The position numbers and the translations under genes were made by a program. A stretch of DNA of 64,000 nucleotides from Shinella zoogloeoides (GTDB taxonomy: Bacteria; Pseudomonadota; Alphaproteobacteria; Rhizobiales; Rhizobiaceae): positions 509,501-573,500 of the forward strand of contig NZ_CP093528.1 in the NCBI RefSeq assembly GCF_022682305.1. The letters run 5' to 3'. This document shows positions 1 through 9,694 of this stretch, in pieces (the stretch's first letter is position 1; the number at the start of each line of letters is the position of its first letter). The notes beneath the pieces are model-generated. The model was not told where the DNA came from. It was given only the letters and a program-made list of their open reading frames with translations, and did no database searches.

Positions 1-10
1 AGATGCACCG

Positions 11-3000
11 GTGAAAAACTTTAATCTTTCCGACTGGGCGCTCGAACACCGCTCCTTCGTCTGGTACTTCATGATCGCCTTTTCGATCGCCGGAATGTAC
101 GCCTATCTCAGCCTGGGACGGGAGGAGGATCCCTCCTTCACCATCAAGACGATGGTGATCCAGGCGCAATGGCCCGGCGCGTCGGCTGAAGAGGTCGCAG
201 AGCAGATCAGCGACCGCATCGAAAAGAAGCTCCAGGAACTCGACAGCCTGGACCGGACGCGCAGTCTCACGACGGCCGGCAGAACGACGATATTCGTCGA
301 CTTGCTTCCGACCACAAAAGCGAGGGAAATTCAGCCCACCTGGCAGCGCGTTCGCAACATGATCGGCGATATCCAGCAGCAATTTCCCGCCGGTGTCGTC
401 GGACCGTTTTTCAACGACCAGTTCGGCGACGTCTATGGAAACATCTTCGCCTTCACCGCTGAAAACCTCAACCAGAGACAATTGCGCGATCTGGTCGAGG
501 ACGCCCGCAAAAGCGTGCTGGCCGTGCCCAATGTCGGCAAGGTCGACATCATCGGTGCGCAGGACGAAGTGATCTATCTCGAATTCTCCCCGCGCAAGAT
601 CGCAGCCCTCGGCATCAATCAATCCGACATCGTCGAGACACTCAGGGAACAAAACGCCGTCACACAGTCCGGTATCGTCCAGGCGGGGCCGGAACGGGTT
701 GCATTGCGCGTCGGCGGACGTTTCATCTCCGAAGAGAGCCTGCGCGCCATCAATCTGCGCATCAACGACCGCTTCTTTCCGCTGACCGACGTCGCAACCG
801 TGACGCGCGGGTATGTCGATCCTCCATCCTCACTGTTCCGCTTCAACGGCAAGCCGGCGATCGGGCTGGCGATCGGCATGAAGACCGGCGGCAATCTGCT
901 GGAGTTCGGCGCCGCGCTCGACACGATGATGACCCGTATTGTCCAGGACCTCCCTCTTGGAGTGTCCGTCGATCATGTGTCCGATCAGCCCGCGGTGGTC
1001 GACCAGGCCGTTTCAGGTTTCACCAAGGCGCTGTTCGAGGCCGTCGCAATCGTGCTCGCCATCAGCTTCATCAGTCTTGGCCTACGCGCCGGGTTGGTCG
1101 TCGCGATCTCCATTCCGCTCGTGCTCGCCATCACCTTCATGGTGATGCAGTATTCAGGCATTTCCCTGCAACGCATCTCGCTCGGCGCCCTCATCATCGC
1201 TCTCGGCCTTCTGGTCGACGACGCGATGATCGCCGTCGAGATGATGGTTGCCCGGCTCGAGGCGGGCGACACATTGCGAAAAGCCGCAACCTACGTCTAC
1301 ACTTCGACCGCCTTCCCGATGCTCACCGGCACGCTTGTCACCGTCGCGGGCTTTCTGCCGATCGGCTTCAACAACAGCAATGCCGGCGAGTTCACGTTCA
1401 CGCTCTTCGTCGTGCTCGCGGTCTCGCTGACCGTGTCCTGGATCGTCGCCGTCCTGTTCACGCCGCTACTCGGCGTGACGATCCTGCCGAAGACGATGAA
1501 GAAACACGCCGAGCACAAGAGCCGCTTCGGCGCCGTCTTCTCCTGGCTGCTTCAACTCTGCCTGCGTTTCCGCAGGACCACCATCATCGTGACGATCGCC
1601 GCGTTCGGCCTGTCCGTCGCCGGCATGTCGCTTGTCCAGCAGCAGTTCTTTCCCACGTCGGATCGTCCGGAACTGATCGTCGACTGGAACCTGCCGCAGA
1701 ACAGCTCCATTGCTGAAACAAATCGGCAGATGGCCGTCTTCGAGCGTGAAAAGCTTGTCGGGAACACCGACATCGATCACTGGTCGAGCTTTGTCGGTCG
1801 CGGAGCGCCGCGCTTCGTTCTGACGTTCGATGTCCAGCCTGACGATCCGACCTTCGGCCAGATGGTCATCGTCACAAAGGGGCTTGAGGCTCGCGACCGT
1901 CTGAAAACCGACCTGCAGGCCTATCTTCATAAGACCTTTCCAGGCACCGACGCTTTCGTGAAGGTCCTGGATATCGGACCGCCGGTCGGACGACCCGTCC
2001 AGTACCGCATCTCCGGTCCAGACATCCAGAAAGTCCGCGAACTCGCGCAGAAAACGGCGGGCATCGTCATGTCGCACCCGTCATTGACCGGGCTCGTCTT
2101 CGACTGGAACGAGCCGGCGCGCGTCGTCAAGGTCGATGTTCTCCAGGACAAGGCGCGCCAACTCGGCGTCTCGTCTGAAGACATCGCGACCGCTCTCAAC
2201 GGCGTCGTCCAGGGCGCGACCGTAACCCAGGTGCGCGACGCGATCTACCTGATCAATGTCGTCGGGCGTGCCCAGGCGGCCGAGCGGGCCTCGATCGACG
2301 GCCTCGTCGACCTGCAGCTTCCGACAAGCAGCGGCAAGGCCATCCCGCTCTCGTCCGTCGCCCGCTTCGACTACGATCTCGAACAACCGACGATCTGGCG
2401 GCGCAACCGCATCCCCACGATCACGATCAAGGCCGGCATCAACGACAGCACCCAGCCTGCGACGGTCGTCGGGCAACTTGGATCGAAGATCGACGAACTG
2501 AAAGCGTCGCTTCCGCCGGGATACGATGTCGCGGTCGGCGGGACGGTGGAAGAAAGCGCCAAATCGCAGGCGCCGATTATCAAGGTGGTCCCGGTCATGA
2601 TCTTCGTCATGACGACGCTCCTGATGACCCAGCTTCAAAGCTTCCACCGATTGTTCCTGGTGTTCTCGGTCGCGCCGCTTGCCTTGATCGGGGTTGTCGG
2701 CGCTCTGGTGCTGAGCCGTGCGCCGCTTGGCTTCGTCGCGATCCTCGGCGTTCTCGCCCTGATCGGCATCCTGATCCGCAACTCGGTGATCCTGATCGTC
2801 CAGATAGAAGACCTGCGCAAGGCCGGAACGCCGCCCTGGAAAGCCGTCGTGGAGGCAACCGAACACCGCATGCGACCGATCATGCTAACGGCTGCGGCGG
2901 CAACCCTGGCGCTGATCCCGATCTCGCATGAGGTGTTCTGGGGGCCGATGGCCTACGCCATGATGGGCGGCATCGTCGTAGGAACCGTCCTGACCCTGCT

Positions 3001-3061
3001 GTTCCTTCCCGCCCTCTATGTGACCTGGTTCAGGATCCCGCGCGATGTCGAAAGCAAGTGA
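11..3061 (+). CDS. RND-family multidrug efflux permease (HAE1 type)
   Basis: Inner-membrane proton-driven pump of 1016 residues, full length for the AcrB/MexF superfamily. An N-terminal membrane helix (about residues 14-34) is followed by a periplasmic porter domain (about 40-330). A block of helices (about 335-490) holds the paired aspartates of TM4 (LLVDDAMIAVE, near residue 400) that relay protons, and a second porter domain and helix block (about 850-1005) follow. The GTG start at 11 overlaps a TGA at 12-14 that closes an upstream frame, so the usual membrane-fusion protein gene probably lies just outside the window and is translationally coupled. The substrate cannot be told from sequence. 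The next gene starts inside its 3' end, which suggests one transcript. Confidence 0.93.
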   Translation: MKNFNLSDWALEHRSFVWYFMIAFSIAGMYAYLSLGREEDPSFTIKTMVIQAQWPGASAEEVAEQISDRIEKKLQELDSLDRTRSLTTAGRTTIFVDLLPTTKAREIQPTWQRVRNMIGDIQQQFPAGVVGPFFNDQFGDVYGNIFAFTAENLNQRQLRDLVEDARKSVLAVPNVGKVDIIGAQDEVIYLEFSPRKIAALGINQSDIVETLREQNAVTQSGIVQAGPERVALRVGGRFISEESLRAINLRINDRFFPLTDVATVTRGYVDPPSSLFRFNGKPAIGLAIGMKTGGNLLEFGAALDTMMTRIVQDLPLGVSVDHVSDQPAVVDQAVSGFTKALFEAVAIVLAISFISLGLRAGLVVAISIPLVLAITFMVMQYSGISLQRISLGALIIALGLLVDDAMIAVEMMVARLEAGDTLRKAATYVYTSTAFPMLTGTLVTVAGFLPIGFNNSNAGEFTFTLFVVLAVSLTVSWIVAVLFTPLLGVTILPKTMKKHAEHKSRFGAVFSWLLQLCLRFRRTTIIVTIAAFGLSVAGMSLVQQQFFPTSDRPELIVDWNLPQNSSIAETNRQMAVFEREKLVGNTDIDHWSSFVGRGAPRFVLTFDVQPDDPTFGQMVIVTKGLEARDRLKTDLQAYLHKTFPGTDAFVKVLDIGPPVGRPVQYRISGPDIQKVRELAQKTAGIVMSHPSLTGLVFDWNEPARVVKVDVLQDKARQLGVSSEDIATALNGVVQGATVTQVRDAIYLINVVGRAQAAERASIDGLVDLQLPTSSGKAIPLSSVARFDYDLEQPTIWRRNRIPTITIKAGINDSTQPATVVGQLGSKIDELKASLPPGYDVAVGGTVEESAKSQAPIIKVVPVMIFVMTTLLMTQLQSFHRLFLVFSVAPLALIGVVGALVLSRAPLGFVAILGVLALIGILIRNSVILIVQIEDLRKAGTPPWKAVVEATEHRMRPIMLTAAAATLALIPISHEVFWGPMAYAMMGGIVVGTVLTLLFLPALYVTWFRIPRDVESK

Positions 3062-4346
3062 ACTCGCGCCGCCGCGGCGACCTCTGCAGCTGGATATCCT
3101 TGATGTGCGGCAAGCCCGCCCCCTCAACGCCTTTGCCTGGCGGCGCGTCCTGGCGCTCCCGCTTGTACTGTCATTGCTCGCGGGCTGCGCGGGACGCCCT
3201 GAAAATGTCCTTCAGCCCGTTGCCCTTACGAGCAACGATACAAGCCGTGTCGACATGCTGGTCGCGACCACCCGAAAGCCCGCCGACGATCCCGGCCGGC
3301 TCTATTCCGGCGAGCGCGGCACGGCGATCTCGCTCAACAACCTCACCGTTTCCATACCGCCGGACGCAAGGAGGAAGGTTGGCGAGGTCCAATGGCCAAA
3401 GCGCGTGCCTGCGGATCCCGAGAAAGAGTTTGCCGTGCTGAAGGTCGAGAAAGTCGCCTCCGAACAGCAAGCGCTCGGCTGGTTTCGCAAGAACCGGAAC
3501 GCGAAGCGGCAGGTGATTATCTTCGTGCACGGTTTCAACAACACCTATGCCGATGCGGTCTTTCGTTTCGCGCAAATCGCCCATGACGCGGGAACGGACG
3601 CTGCCCCCATCCTGTTCACCTGGCCCTCCCGCGCCAGCGTCTTCGGCTATATCTACGACAAGGAAAGCACCAATTATTCGCGCAGGGCGCTCGAGGATCT
3701 GATTATTCAGGCGTCTTCAAGCCCTGACGTCGGCGACATCACCATCCTTGCCCATTCCATGGGAAGCTGGTTGACGACGGAGGCTCTGCGCGGGGTCGCC
3801 ATGCGCGAACAAGCGATACCGGTAAAAGTCCGCAATGTGGTTCTGGCATCGCCGGATATCGATGTCGATGTGTTCCGACGGCAGTTGATCGAGATGGGAC
3901 CTAAGCGACCGCAGTTCACGATCTTCGCCTCAACCCGCGACCGGGCCTTGCAGGTGTCGCAGCGGATCTCAGGGGGTGTCAGCCGGGTCGGCAGCGTCGA
4001 CACCACCCCTTATGCCGGCATGCTCAAGCAACTCGGGATCACGGTGATCGACACGAGCGCCGCCGGGTCCAACGACGCGCTCGGTCACAACGCCTTTGCC
4101 GACAGCCCTGAGATCATATCGCTCCTCGGCAAACGTCTCGCCGGCCAGTCCCTGGAGGGTGGTCAGGTGACGCTGGCCGATCATGTCGGTCTTGCCGCAA
4201 TCGGCACGGTCAATCTGGCCGGATCCGCAGCCAGGACCGTCGTCGCGGCGCCAATGTCGGTGGTCAGCCCCGAGGCACGCAAGATGTTGCGGCAGGAATT
4301 TTATGGAAAACCGGCTGCACTTATTGACGGCCAGATCGCCTACTGA
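3045..4346 (+). CDS. DUF900 alpha/beta-hydrolase lipoprotein
   Basis: Predicted esterase/lipase-like alpha/beta hydrolase. A hydrophobic stretch ending in a lipobox (LLAGC, Cys48) predicts a membrane-anchored periplasmic lipoprotein. The oxyanion segment VHGFNN (about 164-169) and the nucleophile elbow AHSMGSW with Ser238 are clear, which fits the DUF900 group. The ATG at 3045 overlaps the RND gene by 17 bp but gives an unusually long n-region. The in-frame GTG at 3105 would leave 28 residues up to the lipobox Cys and is a good alternative start. Its position right after the pump suggests co-transcription, but no role in efflux is proven. After the stop, 4347-4498 holds no gene, only the xfp leader. 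Confidence 0.85.
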   Translation: MSKASELAPPRRPLQLDILDVRQARPLNAFAWRRVLALPLVLSLLAGCAGRPENVLQPVALTSNDTSRVDMLVATTRKPADDPGRLYSGERGTAISLNNLTVSIPPDARRKVGEVQWPKRVPADPEKEFAVLKVEKVASEQQALGWFRKNRNAKRQVIIFVHGFNNTYADAVFRFAQIAHDAGTDAAPILFTWPSRASVFGYIYDKESTNYSRRALEDLIIQASSSPDVGDITILAHSMGSWLTTEALRGVAMREQAIPVKVRNVVLASPDIDVDVFRRQLIEMGPKRPQFTIFASTRDRALQVSQRISGGVSRVGSVDTTPYAGMLKQLGITVIDTSAAGSNDALGHNAFADSPEIISLLGKRLAGQSLEGGQVTLADHVGLAAIGTVNLAGSAARTVVAAPMSVVSPEARKMLRQEFYGKPAALIDGQIAY

Positions 4347-4498
4347 GGTTTTGACGTGATTAGCCGAACCCGTTTGCGATCTTCAAACTAGAAACTGGAC
4401 CAGCAGCCATATCGCTTTAGTCATCAAGTGTTGACCCGCAACTTTGCCGCCGTTAAAGGAAGAATGCACGGAGAAAAAGTTCACACCAGGAGGCAAAT

Positions 4499-6862
4499 AT
4501 GGCGCTTGATACCGGACATCTTTCACTGATCGACCGGTATTGGCGAGCGGCCAACTACCTGTCCGTCGGCCAGATTTATCTCCTCGACAATCCGTTGCTG
4601 AAAGAGCCTCTAAAGCCAGAACACGTCAAACCCAGGCTTCTCGGTCACTGGGGCACGACACCGGGCCTGAACTTCATCTACGCGCATCTCAACAGGATCA
4701 TCACCGAGCGCGACGAGAATATCCTCTACATCTGCGGGCCTGGCCATGGCGGCCCGGGCATGGTGGCCAATACATGGCTGGAAGGCACCTATTCCGAGAT
4801 TTATCCGGAGGTCGGCCAGGACGGGACGGGCATGAAACGGTTGTTTCGGCAGTTCTCGTTTCCGGGCGGCATTCCAAGCCATGTCGCACCTGAAACGCCG
4901 GGTTCCATCCATGAAGGTGGCGAACTCGGATACGCCGTCGCGCATGCCTATGGGGCGGCGCTGGACAACCCCGATCTGGTCGTAGCTTGCGTGGTGGGCG
5001 ATGGCGAGGCCGAAACCGGTCCGATCGCGGCGGCGTGGCATTCGAACAAATTCATCAATCCGGCGCGCGATGGCGCGGTGCTGCCGATCCTGCACCTCAA
5101 CGGCTACAAGATCGCCAATCCAACCGTGCTTGCCCGGCTGTCCGATGCCGAACTCGAGCACCTCTTCATCGGTTACGGTTATGAGCCGCTTTTCGTCGAG
5201 GGCAGCGAGCCTGCCGAGATGCACCGCCAGATGGCGGACGCACTCGACACCGTCTTCGACCGGCTGACTGAAATCCGCAAGCAGGCCCTGGTGTCAGCAG
5301 CGCGGCCGCGCTGGCCGATGATCATCCTGCGCAGCCCGAAGGGCTGGACCGGGCCGAAAGTCGTCGACGGCAAGATGGTCGAAAATCATTGGCGGTCCCA
5401 CCAGGTCCCGGTCGCAAATTGCCGTGAGGACGAGGGCCACCGCACAATTCTCGAAGACTGGCTCAGAAGCTATGATCCGGCTGATCTCTTCGACGAGAAC
5501 GGAGCGCTCAAGCCGGACCTGAAAGCCCTCGCGCCACGGGGTGCGCGCCGCATGGGCGCAAATCCGCATGCGAATGGCGGCTTGCTGCGTAAGGAACTGC
5601 ATACACCAGACTTTCGGCAATATGCGGTGCCGGTATCGAGCCCGGGTGCTGCTGAAGCACAGGCGACCAAGGTTCTCGGCGACTATTTGAGGGACGTTCT
5701 GCGTCTCAACGAGAGTGAGCGGAATTTTCGTGTCTTCGGGCCGGATGAGACCGCTTCGAACCGGCTTCAGAGTGTGTTCGAAGCCACCGACAGGGTCTGG
5801 ATGGCCGAAACATTGGAGAGCGACGATCATCTGTCACCCGACGGTCGGGTGATGGAGGTGCTGAGCGAGCATCTCTGCCAGGGGTGGCTCGAAGGCTACC
5901 TGCTCACCGGCAGGCACGGCTTCTTTTCCTGCTACGAAGCCTTCATTCACATCGTCGATTCGATGTTCAGTCAGCACGCCAAATGGCTGAAGGTTTCGCG
6001 CGATCTCGAATGGCGCAAGCCGATCTCGTCGCTCACTTACCTGCTTACCTCCCACGTCTGGCGTCAGGATCACAATGGCTTTTCCCATCAGGATCCCGGA
6101 TTTGTCGATCTGGTCGCCAACAAGAGCGCCGAAATCGTCCGCATCTATCTGCCGCCCGACGCCAATACGCTCCTGTGGGTCGGAGACCATTGCCTGAAGA
6201 CCTGGGATCGCGTGAACGTCATCGTGGCGGGCAAGCAGCCTGCGCCGCAATGGCTGACCATGGAGGAGGCAGAGCAACATTGCGAGGCAGGGCTCGGCAT
6301 ATGGGACTGGGCCGGCACGGAAGAGGGGCTCGACCCGGATATCGTGATGGCCTGCGCCGGTGACGTTCCGACGATGGAGACGCTCGCCGCCGTCGACATA
6401 TTGCGCCAGCTCCTGCCGCACCTGCGCATCCGCGTGGTCAACGTCGTCGATCTGATGGCGCTGCAATCGCCCCGGCACCACCCGCACGGCTTCTCGGACG
6501 ACGCGTTCGATAGCATATTCACACGCGACCGGCCGGTGGTGTTCGCCTATCACGGCTACCCGTATCTCATTCACAGGCTGGTCTACAAACGCACCAATCA
6601 CCCCAACGTCCATGTGCGGGGATTCATCGAGGAAGGCACGACGACGACGCCCTTCGATATGGCTGTCATGAACGAACTCGATCGCTTCCATCTGGCGATA
6701 GAGGCAATCGAACGCCTGCCGGCGCTGAAAGACAAGGCTGCGGACCTCGTGGCAAGCCTGAGGGAGCGGCTCGCCGCACATAAAGCCTATGTGCATGAAC
6801 ACGGCGAGGACATGCCGGAAATCCGTGACTGGAAGTGGCCTTATAAACGCACGGCGGGTTGA
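4499..6862 (+). CDS. xfp: Xylulose-5-phosphate/fructose-6-phosphate phosphoketolase
   Basis: Cytoplasmic thiamine-diphosphate enzyme that cleaves xylulose-5-P (and often fructose-6-P) with phosphate to acetyl-phosphate plus glyceraldehyde-3-P or erythrose-4-P. At 787 aa it has the normal length of the family. Visible signatures are GPGHGGPG (about residues 80-87), the ThDP/metal motif GDGEAETGP (about 167-175) and the conserved [17 protein letters not shown] stretch in the pyrimidine-binding half. A textbook AGGAGG lies at 4489-4494, five bases before the ATG. It leads a block with a universal stress protein, a DUF1269 protein and glycogen phosphorylase, a gene company typical of stress or oxygen-limitation responses. 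I found no full FNR/FixK box in its own leader. Confidence 0.97.
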   Translation: MALDTGHLSLIDRYWRAANYLSVGQIYLLDNPLLKEPLKPEHVKPRLLGHWGTTPGLNFIYAHLNRIITERDENILYICGPGHGGPGMVANTWLEGTYSEIYPEVGQDGTGMKRLFRQFSFPGGIPSHVAPETPGSIHEGGELGYAVAHAYGAALDNPDLVVACVVGDGEAETGPIAAAWHSNKFINPARDGAVLPILHLNGYKIANPTVLARLSDAELEHLFIGYGYEPLFVEGSEPAEMHRQMADALDTVFDRLTEIRKQALVSAARPRWPMIILRSPKGWTGPKVVDGKMVENHWRSHQVPVANCREDEGHRTILEDWLRSYDPADLFDENGALKPDLKALAPRGARRMGANPHANGGLLRKELHTPDFRQYAVPVSSPGAAEAQATKVLGDYLRDVLRLNESERNFRVFGPDETASNRLQSVFEATDRVWMAETLESDDHLSPDGRVMEVLSEHLCQGWLEGYLLTGRHGFFSCYEAFIHIVDSMFSQHAKWLKVSRDLEWRKPISSLTYLLTSHVWRQDHNGFSHQDPGFVDLVANKSAEIVRIYLPPDANTLLWVGDHCLKTWDRVNVIVAGKQPAPQWLTMEEAEQHCEAGLGIWDWAGTEEGLDPDIVMACAGDVPTMETLAAVDILRQLLPHLRIRVVNVVDLMALQSPRHHPHGFSDDAFDSIFTRDRPVVFAYHGYPYLIHRLVYKRTNHPNVHVRGFIEEGTTTTPFDMAVMNELDRFHLAIEAIERLPALKDKAADLVASLRERLAAHKAYVHEHGEDMPEIRDWKWPYKRTAG

Positions 6863-7023
6863 CGATGGTTCGAGACTGATATCGGCAAAGGGTCTGCGAT
6901 GGACCGCCTTCAGCAGCATCTGAGCGCCATGCAGGCGGCTTTCACAGCGCCATTGATCATCAGTTGTTGACTCATGGGGGATGATCGTTAGTTTAGCTCT
7001 GTTTCCGGCGGCATGAGGATGGA

Positions 7024-7869
7024 ATGAATAGGCCAAAAGATATTGTGGTTTATATCGATACGGCGGATGTTTCGATCTGCCGGATCCATATCGACTATGC
7101 TGTAGATCTCGCGCGCTCATGGGACGCGCACGTGATCGTTGCTTTCGTACCAGAAGATTTAATCTCCAATCCCTCGCATGGCTTTGCCCGAGGGGCTGCG
7201 ATTGAAAGCATGCTCGCCGCCTACGAAGCACGCAGGCACGAGGCCAACGAGCGGCTGCGCGCACTCCTGGCGGAGGTGACGGCTGCAACCGGTGTCCAGT
7301 GTGAACTGAGGATATGTTCCGGCGAAACGGGTGAGGCGCTGATGCTGCATGCTCGTCATGCCTCTCTGGCGATAGTCGGAACCGGACGGGAACCCGCTCG
7401 CGCGGAAACGGCTCTCACGGTTTCGGAAGATATCATCTTCGCATCCGGGCGTCCGTCGATCCTTCTGCCTCCTTCGTGGCAAAAGACCGGTTTGCCCGAA
7501 ACCATCGTCATTGGCTGGAATGCCAGCCGGGAAGCGGCCCGCGCCGTCGCCGATTCCATGCCTTTCCTTGCTGCCGCTCGAGCCGTGCACGTCGTCGTTG
7601 TTCCCGAGCCCAAGGTCGCGCGGCTTTTGGGAGAAGACCCCGGCAGCGATATCTCTCTTCATCTTGCGTGCCACGGCATAAAAGTGACGCTCGACCACCT
7701 GGAAGGCGGCAATGCCGGCGAGCTTATTCTGGCCCACGCGGAAGACCTCAGGGCGGAGATGGTTGTGATGGGCGCCTATGGGCAATCGCGGATCACCGAG
7801 TTCGTCTTCGGCAGTGCTACACGCACGCTGTTAGCCAGTCCGAAGGTTCCGATCTTCCTTTCACGATAA
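7024..7869 (+). CDS. Tandem-domain universal stress protein (UspA family)
   Basis: 281-residue cytoplasmic protein with two Usp folds (about 1-145 and 155-281). The second domain ends with the ATP-binding pattern G-x2-G-x9-G-S (GAYGQSR...FGSA, about 249-266). The first domain keeps a weaker version around IVGTGREPA. Tandem Usp proteins of this size are common in rhizobia and are usually induced by starvation, oxygen limitation or redox stress. An AGGA lies just before the ATG. The neighbours (phosphoketolase, DUF1269 protein, glycogen phosphorylase) support a stress role. Nothing in the sequence identifies a partner or target. Confidence 0.9.
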   Translation: MNRPKDIVVYIDTADVSICRIHIDYAVDLARSWDAHVIVAFVPEDLISNPSHGFARGAAIESMLAAYEARRHEANERLRALLAEVTAATGVQCELRICSGETGEALMLHARHASLAIVGTGREPARAETALTVSEDIIFASGRPSILLPPSWQKTGLPETIVIGWNASREAARAVADSMPFLAAARAVHVVVVPEPKVARLLGEDPGSDISLHLACHGIKVTLDHLEGGNAGELILAHAEDLRAEMVVMGAYGQSRITEFVFGSATRTLLASPKVPIFLSR

Positions 7870-7959
7870 GTCTTGCCACCAGGCATGATCGAGTTCGCCC
7901 GATACTCGAGCTCAAGGCGGTATTCAAAAAAACAGACTATACCAGAGGAGTAGAAAATA

Positions 7960-8520
7960 ATGTCCGATCTCGTTGTCATCGGTTTTGACACGGTTGATGA
8001 AGCCGACAAGGTGCTTCTCAAACTCGTTGCGCTGAAGAAGGAATATCTGGTCGATCTGGAAGACGCCGTGATCGTCGTTCGTGACGGCGACGGGAAGGTC
8101 CATCTCAAGCAGAGCATCAACCTGACAGCTCTCGGCGCTACATCAGGTCTCCTGTCGGGTACGCTGTGGGGCGGCCTGGTCGGCCTGCTGTTCCTCAATC
8201 CTCTTGCCGGCATCGCAATCGGCGGCCTGACCGGGGCCGGTCTCGGCGCCCTGTCCGGGTCGCTTGCCGACTACGGGATCGATGATGCCTTCATCAGGTC
8301 GCTGGGTGAGACCATTCCAAACAATTCCTCTGCGCTGTTCGTTCTTGTACGGAAGGTTCAGCCTGAGAAGGTCCTGGCCGAGTTTGAAGGTTTGCGGGGC
8401 CGGGTGCTCAAGACCTCCCTTTCGCCAGAACAGGAGGAGAAACTGAAAATCGCGCTGTCGGAAAGCTTGCCAGGTTCGGGTGCCGATCCCGCCGCGAACG
8501 CCATCAATAGTCGATTGTAA
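7960..8520 (+). CDS. DUF1269 family membrane-associated protein
   Basis: 186-residue protein that begins MSDLVVIGFDTVDEADKVL, the usual opening of DUF1269 proteins. The middle (about residues 50-100) is a Gly/Ala/Leu-rich hydrophobic hairpin with glycine-zipper spacing (GLLSGTLWGGLVGLLF...IGGLTGAGLGALSG). It can insert in the membrane or pack as two helices. The C-terminal half is soluble and contains the LVRKVQPEKVLAEF segment. The function of the family is unknown. It is often found beside stress or acetate-metabolism genes, as here. An AGAGGAG ribosome site precedes the ATG. Confidence 0.85.
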   Translation: MSDLVVIGFDTVDEADKVLLKLVALKKEYLVDLEDAVIVVRDGDGKVHLKQSINLTALGATSGLLSGTLWGGLVGLLFLNPLAGIAIGGLTGAGLGALSGSLADYGIDDAFIRSLGETIPNNSSALFVLVRKVQPEKVLAEFEGLRGRVLKTSLSPEQEEKLKIALSESLPGSGADPAANAINSRL

Positions 8521-8797
8521 CAAGCGCCGCGAGCCAGATCCCGGTGATCATCATTGCGACGAACGAGGAGCAGAGCCACCGATGCTATGCGCTTCCTGAG
8601 TAGGTGAGATATGGAGGCGGTCTTCGATTTGTGCGGGAAACGTGGGCTCGTCGTCTGCCAGCAAATGAGATGCCCATTGCTGTCGGCTGCGCGACGGCAG
8701 TCCGTGCTGTCGGCGCAGACCTCACGATCACCTGTCTGGATGAAAGGGCGGCTCCGTTCGCCGACTGCCTGCGTGCACGCCTCAAGAAGCCGTTTTC

Positions 8798-9034
8798 CTA
8801 TTCCGGCGTTTTTCCTGGCGATCTGGACTGTCTCTTGACGGCCGCCTCCCCACTACCGGTATCCTGAACCGGGACAGGGGCACTGGGCGAGCTCTCTCCA
8901 TCTGTTTTGACCAAAGACAGATATTCATCCATGGCTTGAAACCAGTGGTCGAGTTCTTTTCCGTTCGGGCACCCTTCCGCTTCCCATAGCTCATGTGCGC
9001 GATTGCGAATCCAGTTCTCATCAATGTCCGACAT
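8798..9034 (-). CDS. Small DUF2934 family protein
   Basis: 78-residue protein with the DUF2934 hallmark near the N-terminus: IRNRAHELWEAEGCPNG followed by an HW...A segment (about residues 9-36), then a disordered Ser/Pro/Lys-rich tail. Family members are short proteins widespread in Rhizobiales and Acetobacterales, often next to stress genes. The function is unknown. It is transcribed away from glgP. The stretch 8521-8797 on the other side has no supported gene. Confidence 0.75.
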   Translation of the reverse strand: MSDIDENWIRNRAHELWEAEGCPNGKELDHWFQAMDEYLSLVKTDGESSPSAPVPVQDTGSGEAAVKRQSRSPGKTPE

Positions 9035-9694
9035 CTGATCTTCTTCCTCAAGTGTTTGGATTGTTACTGCGGTTGTAACGGATCAGGCAGGCCAATATCC
9101 GGTCATGCGCCTCCACTTTCTCGGAATATCTGCGCCACCGCCCACCGGTCGATTGGAAAAGGGAGCTAGCCTGCCCCTTCGAGCAAGTCATCGATGTGAC
9201 AGAATCTAAATCGGAACCCCGCCAAGCTGGTGTTGGAAAGGTCTTCACAGGAAATTGCCAACATCCTTATTTGACGGCAATTTAGATTAATCATCACTCG
9301 ATGACAACAGGAATCATCGGCCGATGATAACTTCTGTCGCGGAGCCTTGGCCCCAAGCGCCCAACGATATGAATCTTTGTCAGTGGTGATGCGCTTGGCG
9401 GCGACCAGTGGGAGCGGAACAAGGATTTCGTGCCCAGTGATAGGAAGAATCACTGTTCGAGGATGTCTTCGCCCATGAGCGCGTAGATGAGCGACGATCG
9501 CCGAACATTTCGGCCTTCCACGGACGCGACTGCCGTCATGTGGCTACCCTCGCGATCCCCTCCGCGCTTTCTGATTGATTTTAGTCAACGACTGATGACA
9601 AAGCCATCTATAGAGTTCAAGGTGCTTTAAGACGGACGGATATTGAGATCCGCAGAAGAGTTCGCTTTCAGTTTTTCTAGTTTCGGAGGAGTGC
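9035..9694. other. 660-bp intergenic region between DUF2934 gene and glgP
   Basis: I see no convincing gene. The longest frame (minus strand, about 9166-9453) has no recognisable domain and poor codon use. The region separates two divergent genes, so it must contain both promoters. The only clear signal is the FNR/FixK-type dyad at 9575-9588. Confidence 0.5.
9575..9588. promoter_or_regulatory. FNR/FixK-type box upstream of glgP
   Basis: TTGATTTTAGTCAA is a perfect TTGA-N6-TCAA dyad, the core recognised by FNR/FixK/FnrN regulators in alphaproteobacteria. It lies 106 bp before the glgP ATG, a plausible distance for activation of a promoter with a short leader. Binding is inferred and the regulator gene is not in this window. 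Confidence 0.5.

Noticed and set aside
4347..4498. FNR/FixK box before xfp
   Set aside because: Half-sites such as ATCAA and TTGAC occur, but no TTGA-N6-TCAA dyad.
6951..6980. FNR/FixK box before the universal stress protein gene
   Set aside because: TTGATCATCAGTTG has a poor right half (GTTG instead of TCAA).
8604..8867. Plus-strand frame after the DUF1269 gene
   Set aside because: It overlaps the better supported DUF2934 gene on the other strand and shows no domain.
9166..9453. Possible 95-codon minus-strand gene in the glgP upstream region
   Set aside because: No domain, no ribosome site, codon use unlike neighbours.
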